Assembly: GCA_023423855.1 (NCBI GenBank)
Contig: JAFAEU010000011.1
Location: 1-7,750, forward strand
From: Pseudomonadota bacterium
GTDB lineage: Bacteria > Pseudomonadota > Gammaproteobacteria > Xanthomonadales > Xanthomonadaceae
Direction of reading: 5' to 3'
Length of the DNA: 7,750 bases
The translations under genes were made by a program, and so were the position numbers. The notes below the pieces were generated by a model, which was not told the origin of the DNA, made no database searches, and saw only the letters and a program-made list of their open reading frames with translations. Shown one piece after another: positions 1 through 5,546 of this stretch. The number at the start of each line of letters is the position of its first letter. Position 1 is the first letter of the stretch.

Positions 1-801
1 CTGCTTTGCCTCGCCTGCCTGTCACCGGCGCTGGTGCCGGCGCAGGAACCCGCGTTCGCCTGGCCGAACGGCGCGCGCGCGGCGGTGAGCCTGTCCTACG
101 ACGACGCGGTGCCCTCGCAGCTGGACAACGCCATCCCGGCGCTGGATCGGCGCGGGCTCAAGGGCACGTTCTACCTGATCATGGCTGCGGACACGGTGCG
201 CGAGCGCGTCGAGGACTGGCGCGCGGCCGCGCGCAACGGCCACGAGCTCGGCAACCACAGCATGTTCCACCAGTGCTCGGCGAAGGGCCCGGACCGCGCC
301 TGGGTGCAGCCGGAACAGGATCTCGACGCTACCACCGTCGCGCAGATGCGCGCGCAGGTGTCGGTGGCCAACGCGATGTTGCACGCGATCGACGGTAGCA
401 CCGAGTTCACCTTCACCGCACCCTGCGGCGACCAGCTGGCGAAGGACGGCCGCTACATCGACGCGGTGAAGGACCAGTTCCTCGGCATCAAGCTGGTCGG
501 CGGCGCGGCGATCCCGGACATGTGGGCGCTGGACCGCATGGCGGTCCCGGTCACGGTGCCGGTGGACGCCTCGGGCGCGGAGCTGATCGCGCTGGTGGAA
601 GAGGCCGGGCGCCTGGGCACGATGATCAACTTCACCTTCCACGGCATCGGCGGCGATCACCTGTCGGTGTCGAACGAAGCGCACGGGCAGCTGCTCGACC
701 ATCTTGCGCAGCACCGCGACGTCTACTGGACCGACACCTTCCGCAGCCAGATGCGCTGGGTGCGCGACCGGCAGGCGGAAGCGAAGCGCGGCGGCGAGTG
801 A
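1..801 (+). CDS. Secreted polysaccharide deacetylase (NodB-type), 5' end outside window
   Basis: Partial gene: the reading frame is open from base 1, so the true start lies upstream; 266 codons are visible before TGA at 799-801. The first visible codons read as the end of a signal peptide (LLCLACLSPALVPA, then QEPAF), implying export with signal peptidase I cleavage near codon 14. A GTG at 34 is unlikely to be the start because it would remove this signal. NodB-fold (carbohydrate esterase 4) motifs follow in order: SYDDA at codons 32-36 (catalytic and metal Asp, normally TFDDG), HSMFH at codons 86-90 (metal-binding HSxxH), TAPCGD near 139-144, and FHG with His214 (late catalytic His region). 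The family removes N- or O-acetyl groups from peptidoglycan, chitin-like or other polysaccharides with a divalent metal. The substrate cannot be told here. It is followed by a long repeat-bearing gap, so no operon with the next gene is suggested. Confidence 0.85.
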   Translation: MLCLACLSPALVPAQEPAFAWPNGARAAVSLSYDDAVPSQLDNAIPALDRRGLKGTFYLIMAADTVRERVEDWRAAARNGHELGNHSMFHQCSAKGPDRAWVQPEQDLDATTVAQMRAQVSVANAMLHAIDGSTEFTFTAPCGDQLAKDGRYIDAVKDQFLGIKLVGGAAIPDMWALDRMAVPVTVPVDASGAELIALVEEAGRLGTMINFTFHGIGGDHLSVSNEAHGQLLDHLAQHRDVYWTDTFRSQMRWVRDRQAEAKRGGE

Positions 802-828
802 TTCCGGTTCGCCGGGGCACGCCTGAAG

Positions 829-845
829 GCGCTCCTGCAGGACGC
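829..845 (+). terminator. Weak hairpin after the deacetylase gene
   Basis: GCG-c-TCC, loop TGCA, GGA-CGC gives a 6-bp stem with one bulged base, 28 bases past the stop codon. The centre is the 10-bp palindrome TCCTGCAGGA (833-842). There is no U-tract, so if it acts at all it may be an RNA 3'-end stabiliser or a weak terminator. Confidence 0.25.
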
Positions 846-864
846 TTCCAGAAAGCCCGAGCCT

Positions 865-930
865 GTCATTTCGAACGCAGCGAGAAATCCTGTTTCTCAA
901 GCGATTGGACATCTCGCTACGCTCGAATTA
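865..930. repeat. GTCATTTCG-type imperfect inverted-repeat element
   Basis: The element begins GTCATTTCGAACGCAGCGAG. Arms 870-885 and 912-927 are inverted copies, matching at 14 of 16 positions. A second, perfect 6-bp inverted repeat lies inside (GAGAAA 882-887, spacer of 5, TTTCTC 893-898). This layout, and the GTCAT opening shared with other sites in this window, fits a dispersed intergenic palindromic (REP/MITE-like) repeat. Copy number elsewhere cannot be seen from here. Confidence 0.55.
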
Positions 931-960
931 CGCACCCATTCTTGCCAAGCAAAAGCCATC

Positions 961-1066
961 GTCATCCCCGCGAGGCGCTTTGCAACAGCCGAAGGCTGGT
1001 CAAGCAGGGATCAAACCTCGGGGAGCCTCCCGGCAAAGCCGGAGGGTTTGCGTGGAACTTGATGAC
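961..1066. repeat. Repeat element bounded by GTCATC and GATGAC
   Basis: A 106-base segment opens with GTCATC (961-966) and closes with its exact inverse GATGAC (1061-1066). Nested pairings occur inside: CCCCGCGAGG (966-975) against CCTCGGGG (1016-1023); a CAGCC-gaa-GGCTG hairpin (986-998); and CCTCCCGGC-aaa-GCCGGAGG (1027-1046, one bulged C). The multi-arm layout suggests a transcribable structured repeat or a small non-autonomous mobile repeat rather than a gene. Confidence 0.5.
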
Positions 1067-1148
1067 AACCCCGAGCTTCCCGGAGGACCTGCGAGCGATT
1101 CATGCGCCCCGTGACCTCGTGCTCCATGCCCCCCTGCCGGCGCACCGG

Positions 1149-1154
1149 TAGAAT
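1149..1154 (+). promoter_or_regulatory. Candidate -10 box (TAGAAT) for the diguanylate cyclase gene
   Basis: TAGAAT matches the sigma-70 -10 consensus at five of six positions and sits about 65 bases before the preferred TTG start. No convincing -35 hexamer lies 16-18 bases upstream, so this is only a candidate. It does argue against a start at ATG 1102, which would lie upstream of the promoter. Confidence 0.35.
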
Positions 1155-1218
1155 GGCGCCGGCACGGAACATCTGCGCGTTTCGCCGGTCGAACAACGGT
1201 GAATCAGGGGGAGGGGCG

Positions 1219-2340
1219 TTGACGGAGAGCGGTCTCCATTGGGTGGTCAGGCTGAACCGGCGCAACCGGACGCTGTTCTTCGCGCTCGGTTTCCTGGTGC
1301 TGGGCACCCACCTGCTGTCCATCGGCGCCGGTCCGCTGATGTGGACGCTGCTGGCGCTGCAGCTGCTGGTGTATCCGCAGCTGGTCTACTGGCGCGCGGC
1401 GCGTTCGGCCGATCCGCTGCGCGCGGAACTGGACAACCTGCTGATCGACGGCGTGCTGCTGGGCGCGTGGATGGCGGCATGGGGATTCCCGCTGTGGATC
1501 TCGTTCATGCTGTTCGTCGGCGTGTGCCTGAACGTGATCATCTTCATGGGCATGCCGGGACTGTGGAAGGGCATGGCCGCGCTCGCCGGCGGCATGGCCG
1601 CGGTGGCGCTGCTGCAGGAGGTGTCGTTCCGGCCGCAGACCGAGCTGGCCACCAGCCTGCTGTGCATCGTCCTGCTGACGGCGTACCTGCTGTTCTTCGC
1701 CAACGACGCCTACCGCCGCGGCGTCTCGCTGCACAGCAGCCGCCGGCAGCTGGGCGAACAGCTGGCCGAGATCACCAAGCTGCAGGCGCTGCTGCAGGAA
1801 CAGGCGCAGCGCGATCCATTGACCGGCCTGCACAACCGGCGCTTCCTCGACGAGGCGCTGGAGCGCGAACTAGCCGCCTGCGCCGGCGCGGGCAGGCCGC
1901 TGGCGCTGGTGCTGATCGACATTGACCGCTTCAAGCAGGTCAACGACACCTACGGCCATCCGGCCGGCGACGAGATGATCCGCCAGCTGGCGGAACTGCT
2001 GCGCAGCCGCGTGCGCGAAACCGGCGTGATCGCCTGCCGCTACGGCGGCGAGGAATTCCTGCTGATGCTGCCGGGTGTCACCGTCGCCGAAGCGGCGACG
2101 CTGGCCGAGGAACTGCGCGCGACCTTCGAATCGCTGCGCGTGGCCACGGATGGGCGCACGATGCGGACCACGCTGTCGATCGGCGTGTCCGGCTTCCCGG
2201 AGCACGAGCCGCGCGCGCACCTGCTGGTGCTCAAGGCCGACCGCGCCCTGTACGCGGCCAAGCTGCGCGGCCGCAACCGCGTGGTGCTGTCCACAGAGCC
2301 GCTGCCGGAAGGGCGCGCATTGCCGGAAGCGGCGTCATGA
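1219..2340 (+). CDS. Membrane-bound diguanylate cyclase (MASE2-GGDEF)
   Basis: The 373-residue protein makes c-di-GMP from two GTP at the inner membrane. Residues 11-165 look like a MASE2 sensor domain, as in AdrA/DgcC: about six hydrophobic segments (roughly 19-38, 40-57, 74-90, 92-111, 117-133, 143-162) with the RNRTL opening and PLRAELDNLL loop. A helical, Gln-rich linker (about 170-198) leads to a GGDEF domain from DPLTGLHNRR (199-208). DIDRFKQVNDTYGH starts at 234 and the active-site signature is GGEEF (276-280), so it should be catalytic. The usual RxxD inhibitory site reads ETGV (267-270) and is lost. I chose TTG 1219 because a GGGGGAGGGG Shine-Dalgarno lies just upstream and family homology begins there; ATG 1102 would add a basic, non-homologous leader. 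GTG 1243 is an alternative. The stop at 2340 faces the convergent oxidoreductase gene. Confidence 0.9.
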   Translation: MTESGLHWVVRLNRRNRTLFFALGFLVLGTHLLSIGAGPLMWTLLALQLLVYPQLVYWRAARSADPLRAELDNLLIDGVLLGAWMAAWGFPLWISFMLFVGVCLNVIIFMGMPGLWKGMAALAGGMAAVALLQEVSFRPQTELATSLLCIVLLTAYLLFFANDAYRRGVSLHSSRRQLGEQLAEITKLQALLQEQAQRDPLTGLHNRRFLDEALERELAACAGAGRPLALVLIDIDRFKQVNDTYGHPAGDEMIRQLAELLRSRVRETGVIACRYGGEEFLLMLPGVTVAEAATLAEELRATFESLRVATDGRTMRTTLSIGVSGFPEHEPRAHLLVLKADRALYAAKLRGRNRVVLSTEPLPEGRALPEAAS

Positions 2341-2359
2341 TCCCGGGTCGCAACTGAAG

Positions 2360-2381
2360 GCGCAGGGATGTCATCCCGCGC
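2360..2381. terminator. Hairpin between convergent genes, possible bidirectional terminator
   Basis: GCGC-a-GGGA (2360-2368) pairs with TCCC-GCGC (2374-2381), leaving a 5-base loop TGTCA and one bulged A; GGGATG-t-CATCCC is itself a perfect dyad. It fills the 43-base gap between the stop codons at 2340 and 2384. There is no U-tract on either strand, so termination efficiency is uncertain. The right half reads GTCATCCCGCG, like the openings of the other repeats in this window. Confidence 0.45.
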
Positions 2382-2383
2382 AT

Positions 2384-3484
2384 TCACCCGCCAGGCTCGA
2401 CCGCCCTGCCCGTGCGCGCCGATTCGTAGATCGCCTGCAGGATGCGCACATCGCGCAGGCCTTCCTCGCCCGACACCTTGCTCGGCCGCTGTTCCAGGAT
2501 GCACTGCGCGAAGTCGTCGAGCTCCGCGGCGAACAGGTCGATGGCCGGATGGCGGATCTCGACGCCGTCGCTGCGGCGGCCGTGGTTGCCGTCGTAGAAG
2601 TACGCCGGATCGAGTTCGAACCAGCCGCGTTCGGCGTCCACGCGCAGGTTCTGGATGCCGCCGGCGCGATAGCTGGTGCTGCAGTGGGCGATCGCGCCGC
2701 CCGGGAAGCGCATGGTCCAGGCCATCGACTCGTCGACCTCGGCGAACTTCACCGGATCGGTCTTCGTCTCCAGCGCGCTGACCACGACCGGCTCCTCGCC
2801 GGTCAGGTAGCGCGTGGCCTGCAGCGCGTAGATGCCCACGTCCATCAGTGCGCCGCCGCCGGCCAGCGCGTGCCGCAGGCGCCACTGGTCGGGCCGGCCG
2901 ACGTCGATCGCGAAGCCGGCCTGCAGGATCACCGGCGCGCCGAACACGCACTCGCGCACGAGGCGGATGCATTCGATGTGGTGCGGATCGTACTGGCAGC
3001 GGTAGCCGGTGCCGAGCAGGCGGCCGGCGTCGCGGCAGGCGTCGATCATCGACTGGCAGCGCTCGACCGAGACCTCCAGCGGCTTCTCGCAGAACACGTG
3101 CTTGCCGGCCCGCGCGGCGCGGATCGTGTGCTCGGCGTGCAGCGCGTTGGGCGTGACCACGTAGACGATGTCGATGTCGGGGTTGTCGGCCATGCGCTGC
3201 ATGTCGTCGTAGCCGTAGACGCTGCGATCGGGCACGCCGTACTTCGCCTGGAACTTCGCCACGCTGGCCGGCGTGCCGCTGACCAGGCCGGCGAGACGGC
3301 AGTGCCGCGTCTTCTGCAATGCCGGCGCGATCTGGTGCTCGCTCAGGCTGCCCAGCCCGCACAGCGCGACGCCGAGCCTGCGCGAGGCCTGCGTCTTCGC
3401 GCGGGTGGCGGTGGTGCTGATGAAGGGCGCGGCCGCAAGGGTCGCCGCGGTCTGCGCCGGGAAACGACGGCGGGACTTTGCCAT
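2384..3484 (-). CDS. Glucose-fructose oxidoreductase-like Gfo/Idh/MocA protein with Tat-like signal
   Basis: The 366-residue NAD(P)-dependent sugar oxidoreductase is similar along its length to Zymomonas periplasmic glucose-fructose oxidoreductase, which holds NADP tightly and couples glucose oxidation to fructose reduction. The N-terminus carries SRRRF (4-8), a match to the twin-arginine (S/T)RRxF motif, then a short apolar stretch and a possible cleavage after about residue 29, suggesting folded export to the periplasm. The Rossmann loop is GLGSLS (43-48), the family CEKP motif has Lys134, and the family signature QWRLRHALAGGGALMDVGIY ends at Tyr219. That Tyr corresponds, by my recollection of the Zymomonas protein, to its catalytic Tyr. 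The C-terminal GEEGLRDVRILQAIYE block is also shared. The start at 3484 is supported by GAGG 8 bases upstream (3493-3496); longer in-frame starts would translate a repeat. True substrate and whether it is a dismutase or plain dehydrogenase are unknown. Confidence 0.85.
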   Translation of the reverse strand: MAKSRRRFPAQTAATLAAAPFISTTATRAKTQASRRLGVALCGLGSLSEHQIAPALQKTRHCRLAGLVSGTPASVAKFQAKYGVPDRSVYGYDDMQRMADNPDIDIVYVVTPNALHAEHTIRAARAGKHVFCEKPLEVSVERCQSMIDACRDAGRLLGTGYRCQYDPHHIECIRLVRECVFGAPVILQAGFAIDVGRPDQWRLRHALAGGGALMDVGIYALQATRYLTGEEPVVVSALETKTDPVKFAEVDESMAWTMRFPGGAIAHCSTSYRAGGIQNLRVDAERGWFELDPAYFYDGNHGRRSDGVEIRHPAIDLFAAELDDFAQCILEQRPSKVSGEEGLRDVRILQAIYESARTGRAVEPGG

Positions 3485-3542
3485 GACGAACGCCTCGTGC
3501 GCGATGGACGACACGCGACGCACGTCGCGCAGCCGCATTATT

Positions 3543-3574
3543 GCCCTGAGCGCAGCCGAAGGGCTCGGGATGAC
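3543..3574 (-). repeat. GTCATCCCGAG-type palindromic repeat
   Basis: On the minus strand the element opens GTCATCCCGAGCCCTTCGGC and continues to GCTCAGGGC. The ends GCCCT (3543-3547) and AGGGC (3560-3564) form an inverted pair. The opening resembles those at 865, 961 and 2370, here in opposite orientation, inside the spacer upstream of the oxidoreductase. This core resembles dispersed palindromic repeats common in GC-rich Gram-negative genomes. It is probably in the 5' region of the oxidoreductase transcript, where it could affect expression. Confidence 0.5.
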
Positions 3575-3663
3575 AAGTTCGAGTTTCCAGTTCCAGGACC
3601 AGTATTCCCGTAGCGGGACCGGCACGCAGCGCGCACCGAAATGGTTGCAGGCGCATCCATTCA

Positions 3664-3682
3664 CTGCAGCGCTGCGCTGCAG
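3664..3682. repeat. Perfect 7-bp inverted repeat upstream of the serine hydrolase gene
   Basis: CTGCAGC (3664-3670) and GCTGCAG (3676-3682) flank the 5-base spacer GCTGC. It lies about 25 bases upstream of the candidate -10 box at 3707. It could be an operator for an unknown regulator or a chance palindrome in GC-rich DNA. Confidence 0.3.
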
Positions 3683-3774
3683 CGGGAGCCCGTCCCCGCG
3701 GCTGTGCATACTGCCGTCGCCACTCGCGCGCAACGATCCGGCCGTCGCCGGACAACCCCTTCGGAGCCCATCGC

Positions 3775-5097
3775 ATGAAGTCTTACCTCGCGGCCGGACT
3801 CGGCCTGCTGCTGGCCGCGTGCCAGCCCGCACCGCCACCGGCGCAGACCGATGTCGTGCCCGCCATCGACGCCGCTACGGCGACGAACGCCGCGCCGCTG
3901 GTCGATCCGGCGCACATCGATGAAGTGCTGCAGGCCATCGTCGACGACGGCAAGACGGTCGGCGTGTCGGCGCTGGTGTACGAGCGCGGCCACGAGGCCT
4001 ACTTCGGCGCGTTCGGCATGGCCGATCGCGAAGCCAACCGGCCGATGGCGCGTGACACCCTCGCCCAGGTCTATTCGATGACCAAGCCGGTGACCGGCGT
4101 GGTGCTGATGTCGCTGTACGACGAAGGCAGGTTCAGGCTCGACGATCCGCTCGCAAAACACCTGCCCGAGTACGCCGACGTGCGCGTGTACGCGGGCGAG
4201 GACGCGTCGGGCAAGCCGCTGCTGGCAGCGCCGGAGCGGCCGATCCTGGTCCAGGACATCCTGCGCCACACCGCCGGATTCGCCGCCGCGTTCGAGCAGA
4301 CGCCGGTTGCCGGACTCTACCGCGACGCAAAGGTCGACGACCGCAACCTCACGCTGGCGCAGATGTCCGAACGCCTGGCGCGGGTGCCGCTCGCCTACCA
4401 GCCCGGCACGCGCTGGCTGTACGGCATCTCGGTGGACGTGCAGGCGCGGCTGGCCGAGGTGCTGGCCGGCAAGCCGTTCGAGCAACTCGTGCGCGAGCGC
4501 GTGCTCGACCCGCTGCAGATGCGCGAGACCGCGTACTTCGTGCCGGAAGACCGGCGCGGGCGCATGGCCGCGATGTACCAGTCCGCCGACGGCACGCTCA
4601 CCCGGCTGCCGGACGATCCCGCGCTCGACAACGCCTACAGGCAGTGGACGATGGCGCCCGGCGGCTATGGCCTGGTCTCGACGCTGGACGACTACCTGCG
4701 CTTCGGGCGGATGCTGCTCGGCGGCGGCGAACTGGACGGCGTGCGCGTGCTGCAGCCGGAAACTGTGAAACTGATGGCGACCGACGCGCTGTCGCCGGAC
4801 ATCACCGACCGCTCCTGGCTGCCGGGCAAGGGCCAGGTCGGCTTCGGCATCGATTTCGCGGTGCGCCACTCGCCGCCGGCGAACGAAGGCGAAGCCTCGG
4901 GCGCGGTCGGCGAGTTCTTCTGGGACGGCTACGCCAACACGCTGTTCTGGGTGGACCCGAAGCACGAACTGGTTGCGGTGCTGTTCACCCAGTACATCCC
5001 GCCCGGCGGCACCGACCTGCACAAGCGCTTCCGCGACGCGGTGTACCGCGGCGATGCGGAGGCCTCGTCCGTCGGCAAGGGTGCGGCGACGCCGTAG
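3775..5097 (+). CDS. Serine hydrolase lipoprotein, beta-lactamase/esterase family
   Basis: The 440-residue protein belongs to the class C beta-lactamase-like serine hydrolases (Beta-lactamase family, as in EstB esterases and D-alanyl peptidases). Residues 1-16 form a lipoprotein signal ending in the lipobox LAAC, with Cys16 the probable lipidated residue; a Pro-rich linker follows. The catalytic SxxK motif is SMTK at 101-104 (Ser101, Lys104). The second motif is YGIS at 216-219, where the Tyr is kept but the Asn of YxN is replaced. The third KTG-like motif appears as WDG (383-385), the W-x-G form seen in esterase-like members. These departures make a true beta-lactamase less likely than an esterase or peptidase. 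ATG 3775 has GGAG 8 bases upstream. It is probably anchored facing the periplasm. No partner gene identifies the substrate. Confidence 0.85.
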   Translation: MKSYLAAGLGLLLAACQPAPPPAQTDVVPAIDAATATNAAPLVDPAHIDEVLQAIVDDGKTVGVSALVYERGHEAYFGAFGMADREANRPMARDTLAQVYSMTKPVTGVVLMSLYDEGRFRLDDPLAKHLPEYADVRVYAGEDASGKPLLAAPERPILVQDILRHTAGFAAAFEQTPVAGLYRDAKVDDRNLTLAQMSERLARVPLAYQPGTRWLYGISVDVQARLAEVLAGKPFEQLVRERVLDPLQMRETAYFVPEDRRGRMAAMYQSADGTLTRLPDDPALDNAYRQWTMAPGGYGLVSTLDDYLRFGRMLLGGGELDGVRVLQPETVKLMATDALSPDITDRSWLPGKGQVGFGIDFAVRHSPPANEGEASGAVGEFFWDGYANTLFWVDPKHELVAVLFTQYIPPGGTDLHKRFRDAVYRGDAEASSVGKGAATP

Positions 5098-5108
5098 GCG
5101 TCTGCCGC
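5083..5108 (+). terminator. Strong hairpin spanning the serine hydrolase stop codon
   Basis: GCGGC-GACGCC (5083-5093), loop GTA, then GGCGTC-t-GCCGC (5097-5108) gives an 11-bp GC-rich stem with one bulged T. The TAG stop (5095-5097) sits in the loop and the first stem base. No U-tract follows, so it may protect the 3' end or weakly terminate transcription rather than act as a classic intrinsic terminator. Confidence 0.4.
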
Positions 5109-5140
5109 CGACCACGACGCCGCCACGACGCGGCAGCGGT

Positions 5141-5174
5141 TAGCGTGGTGCCTTCTCCAACAGGAGGAGGCGCC
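5141..5174 (+). promoter_or_regulatory. Candidate -10 box and leader of the 65-residue small gene
   Basis: TAGCGT (5141-5146) fits the TAnnnT core of a sigma-70 -10 box and lies exactly 28 bases before the ATG. The leader holds the strong Shine-Dalgarno AGGAGGAGG (5162-5170). The same hexamer at the same distance precedes the next small gene. No clear -35 hexamer is visible. Confidence 0.4.
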
Positions 5175-5372
5175 ATGAAGCCCACCCGCCAGGACGTACT
5201 GATCCAGCTCGACCGCATCGACACCGCGCTCGAAGCCCCCGAAGCCGACAAGGCCACGCTGCTGCGCGAAGCCGGCGACTGGCTGTCCGCGCATCCGTCG
5301 ATCGAACCCGCCGACGCGCTGTACTACCGCGAACGCCTGCAGGCGATCCGCGCGCGGCATGCGCTGCCCTGA
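5175..5372 (+). CDS. Small protein of unknown function, 65 residues
   Basis: I do not recognise this protein. It starts at ATG 5175 with an excellent Shine-Dalgarno (AGGAGGAGG, about 4 bases away) and ends at TGA 5370-5372. The sequence is charged and probably all-helical: helix-like MKPTRQDVLIQLDRID, a stretch rich in Glu/Ala (EAPEADKATLLREAGDWL), and a C-terminal Arg-rich helix (YYRERLQAIRARHALP). Two conserved-looking breaks (around HPSIEP) suggest a two-helix or three-helix bundle. There is no signal peptide, membrane segment or Cys, so it is likely cytosolic. Codon use and the leader make a real gene likely. It may be transcribed from its own promoter after the hydrolase hairpin. Confidence 0.7.
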   Translation: MKPTRQDVLIQLDRIDTALEAPEADKATLLREAGDWLSAHPSIEPADALYYRERLQAIRARHALP

Positions 5373-5476
5373 CGGCAAACCGGGGCAGCGGCGCCTTTCC
5401 TGCGATGCACTGCGACCGCCGCATGGCCGCCGGGCGAGACTCGACCCTGGCTCCGCTTCGCGCGTTAACGCCGCAG

Positions 5477-5495
5477 TCGTGCTTTTTTCACACGA
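5477..5495. other. T6 tract within a small dyad upstream of the 70-residue gene
   Basis: TCGTG (5477-5481) and CACGA (5491-5495) flank CTTTTTTCA. The run of six T (5483-5488) is exceptional in this GC-rich DNA and lies roughly 40 bases upstream of the expected start site of the next gene, where an UP element would sit. It could alternatively be the tail of a terminator for the preceding small gene, but no good GC stem directly precedes it. Confidence 0.3.
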
Positions 5496-5512
5496 TCCTT
5501 CCAGCGCGGCGC

Positions 5513-5546
5513 TAGCGTTGCGCCACCTTCCCACGGAGGCCACGGC
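5513..5546 (+). promoter_or_regulatory. Candidate -10 box and leader of the 70-residue small gene
   Basis: TAGCGT (5513-5518) lies exactly 28 bases before ATG 5547, with Shine-Dalgarno GGAGG at 5535-5539. Aligned without gaps to 5141-5174, 21 of 34 leader positions are identical, including the hexamer and the GGAGG. The -35 region is not consensus. Confidence 0.4.

Larger units (their letters stand above)
802..1218. other. Non-coding spacer with two inverted-repeat elements
   Basis: About 417 bases between the deacetylase stop and the likely start of the diguanylate cyclase hold no convincing gene: short reading frames here have low-complexity, unrelated translations. The spacer contains a weak hairpin after the deacetylase (829-845), two separate repeat elements (865-930 and 961-1066), and a candidate -10 box at 1149-1154. 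From 802 to about 1070 it is visibly less GC-rich than the neighbouring genes. Confidence 0.6.
3485..3774. other. Divergent spacer between oxidoreductase and serine hydrolase genes
   Basis: The 290 bases carry both upstream regions. They contain the GTCAT-type repeat at 3543-3574, a TCCCG-tag-CGGGA hairpin (3606-3618), a perfect CTGCAGC/GCTGCAG inverted repeat (3664-3682), and a possible -10 box CATACT (3707-3712) about 60 bases before the hydrolase start, without a recognisable -35. I see no gene in it. Confidence 0.5.

Noticed and set aside
34..36. GTG 34 as the start of the deacetylase
   Set aside because: The frame is open to base 1 and the upstream codons encode the end of a signal peptide, so the gene begins outside the window.
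1102..1218. ATG-initiated N-terminal extension of the diguanylate cyclase
   Set aside because: The extra 39 residues show no family similarity, lack a ribosome site, and start upstream of the candidate -10 box; the strong Shine-Dalgarno precedes TTG 1219.
2075..3613. Long plus-strand frame of 512 codons over the cyclase end and oxidoreductase
   Set aside because: It crosses two genes and their gap, is antisense to the oxidoreductase, and its translation is low-complexity Arg/Ala/Val; it is a GC-driven shadow frame.
2040..3776. Long minus-strand frame of 578 codons overlapping the oxidoreductase
   Set aside because: Arg/Ala-rich translation out of frame with the clear Gfo/Idh/MocA protein; shadow frame.
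3661..5115. Long minus-strand frame antisense to the serine hydrolase
   Set aside because: The plus strand has a lipobox, SxxK and a good ribosome site; the antisense translation has no recognisable domain and His/Arg/Val bias.
5482..5490. T6 run as an intrinsic terminator for the 65-residue gene
   Set aside because: No GC-rich stem directly precedes it; the only dyad has the T-run in its loop. An UP-element role is as likely.
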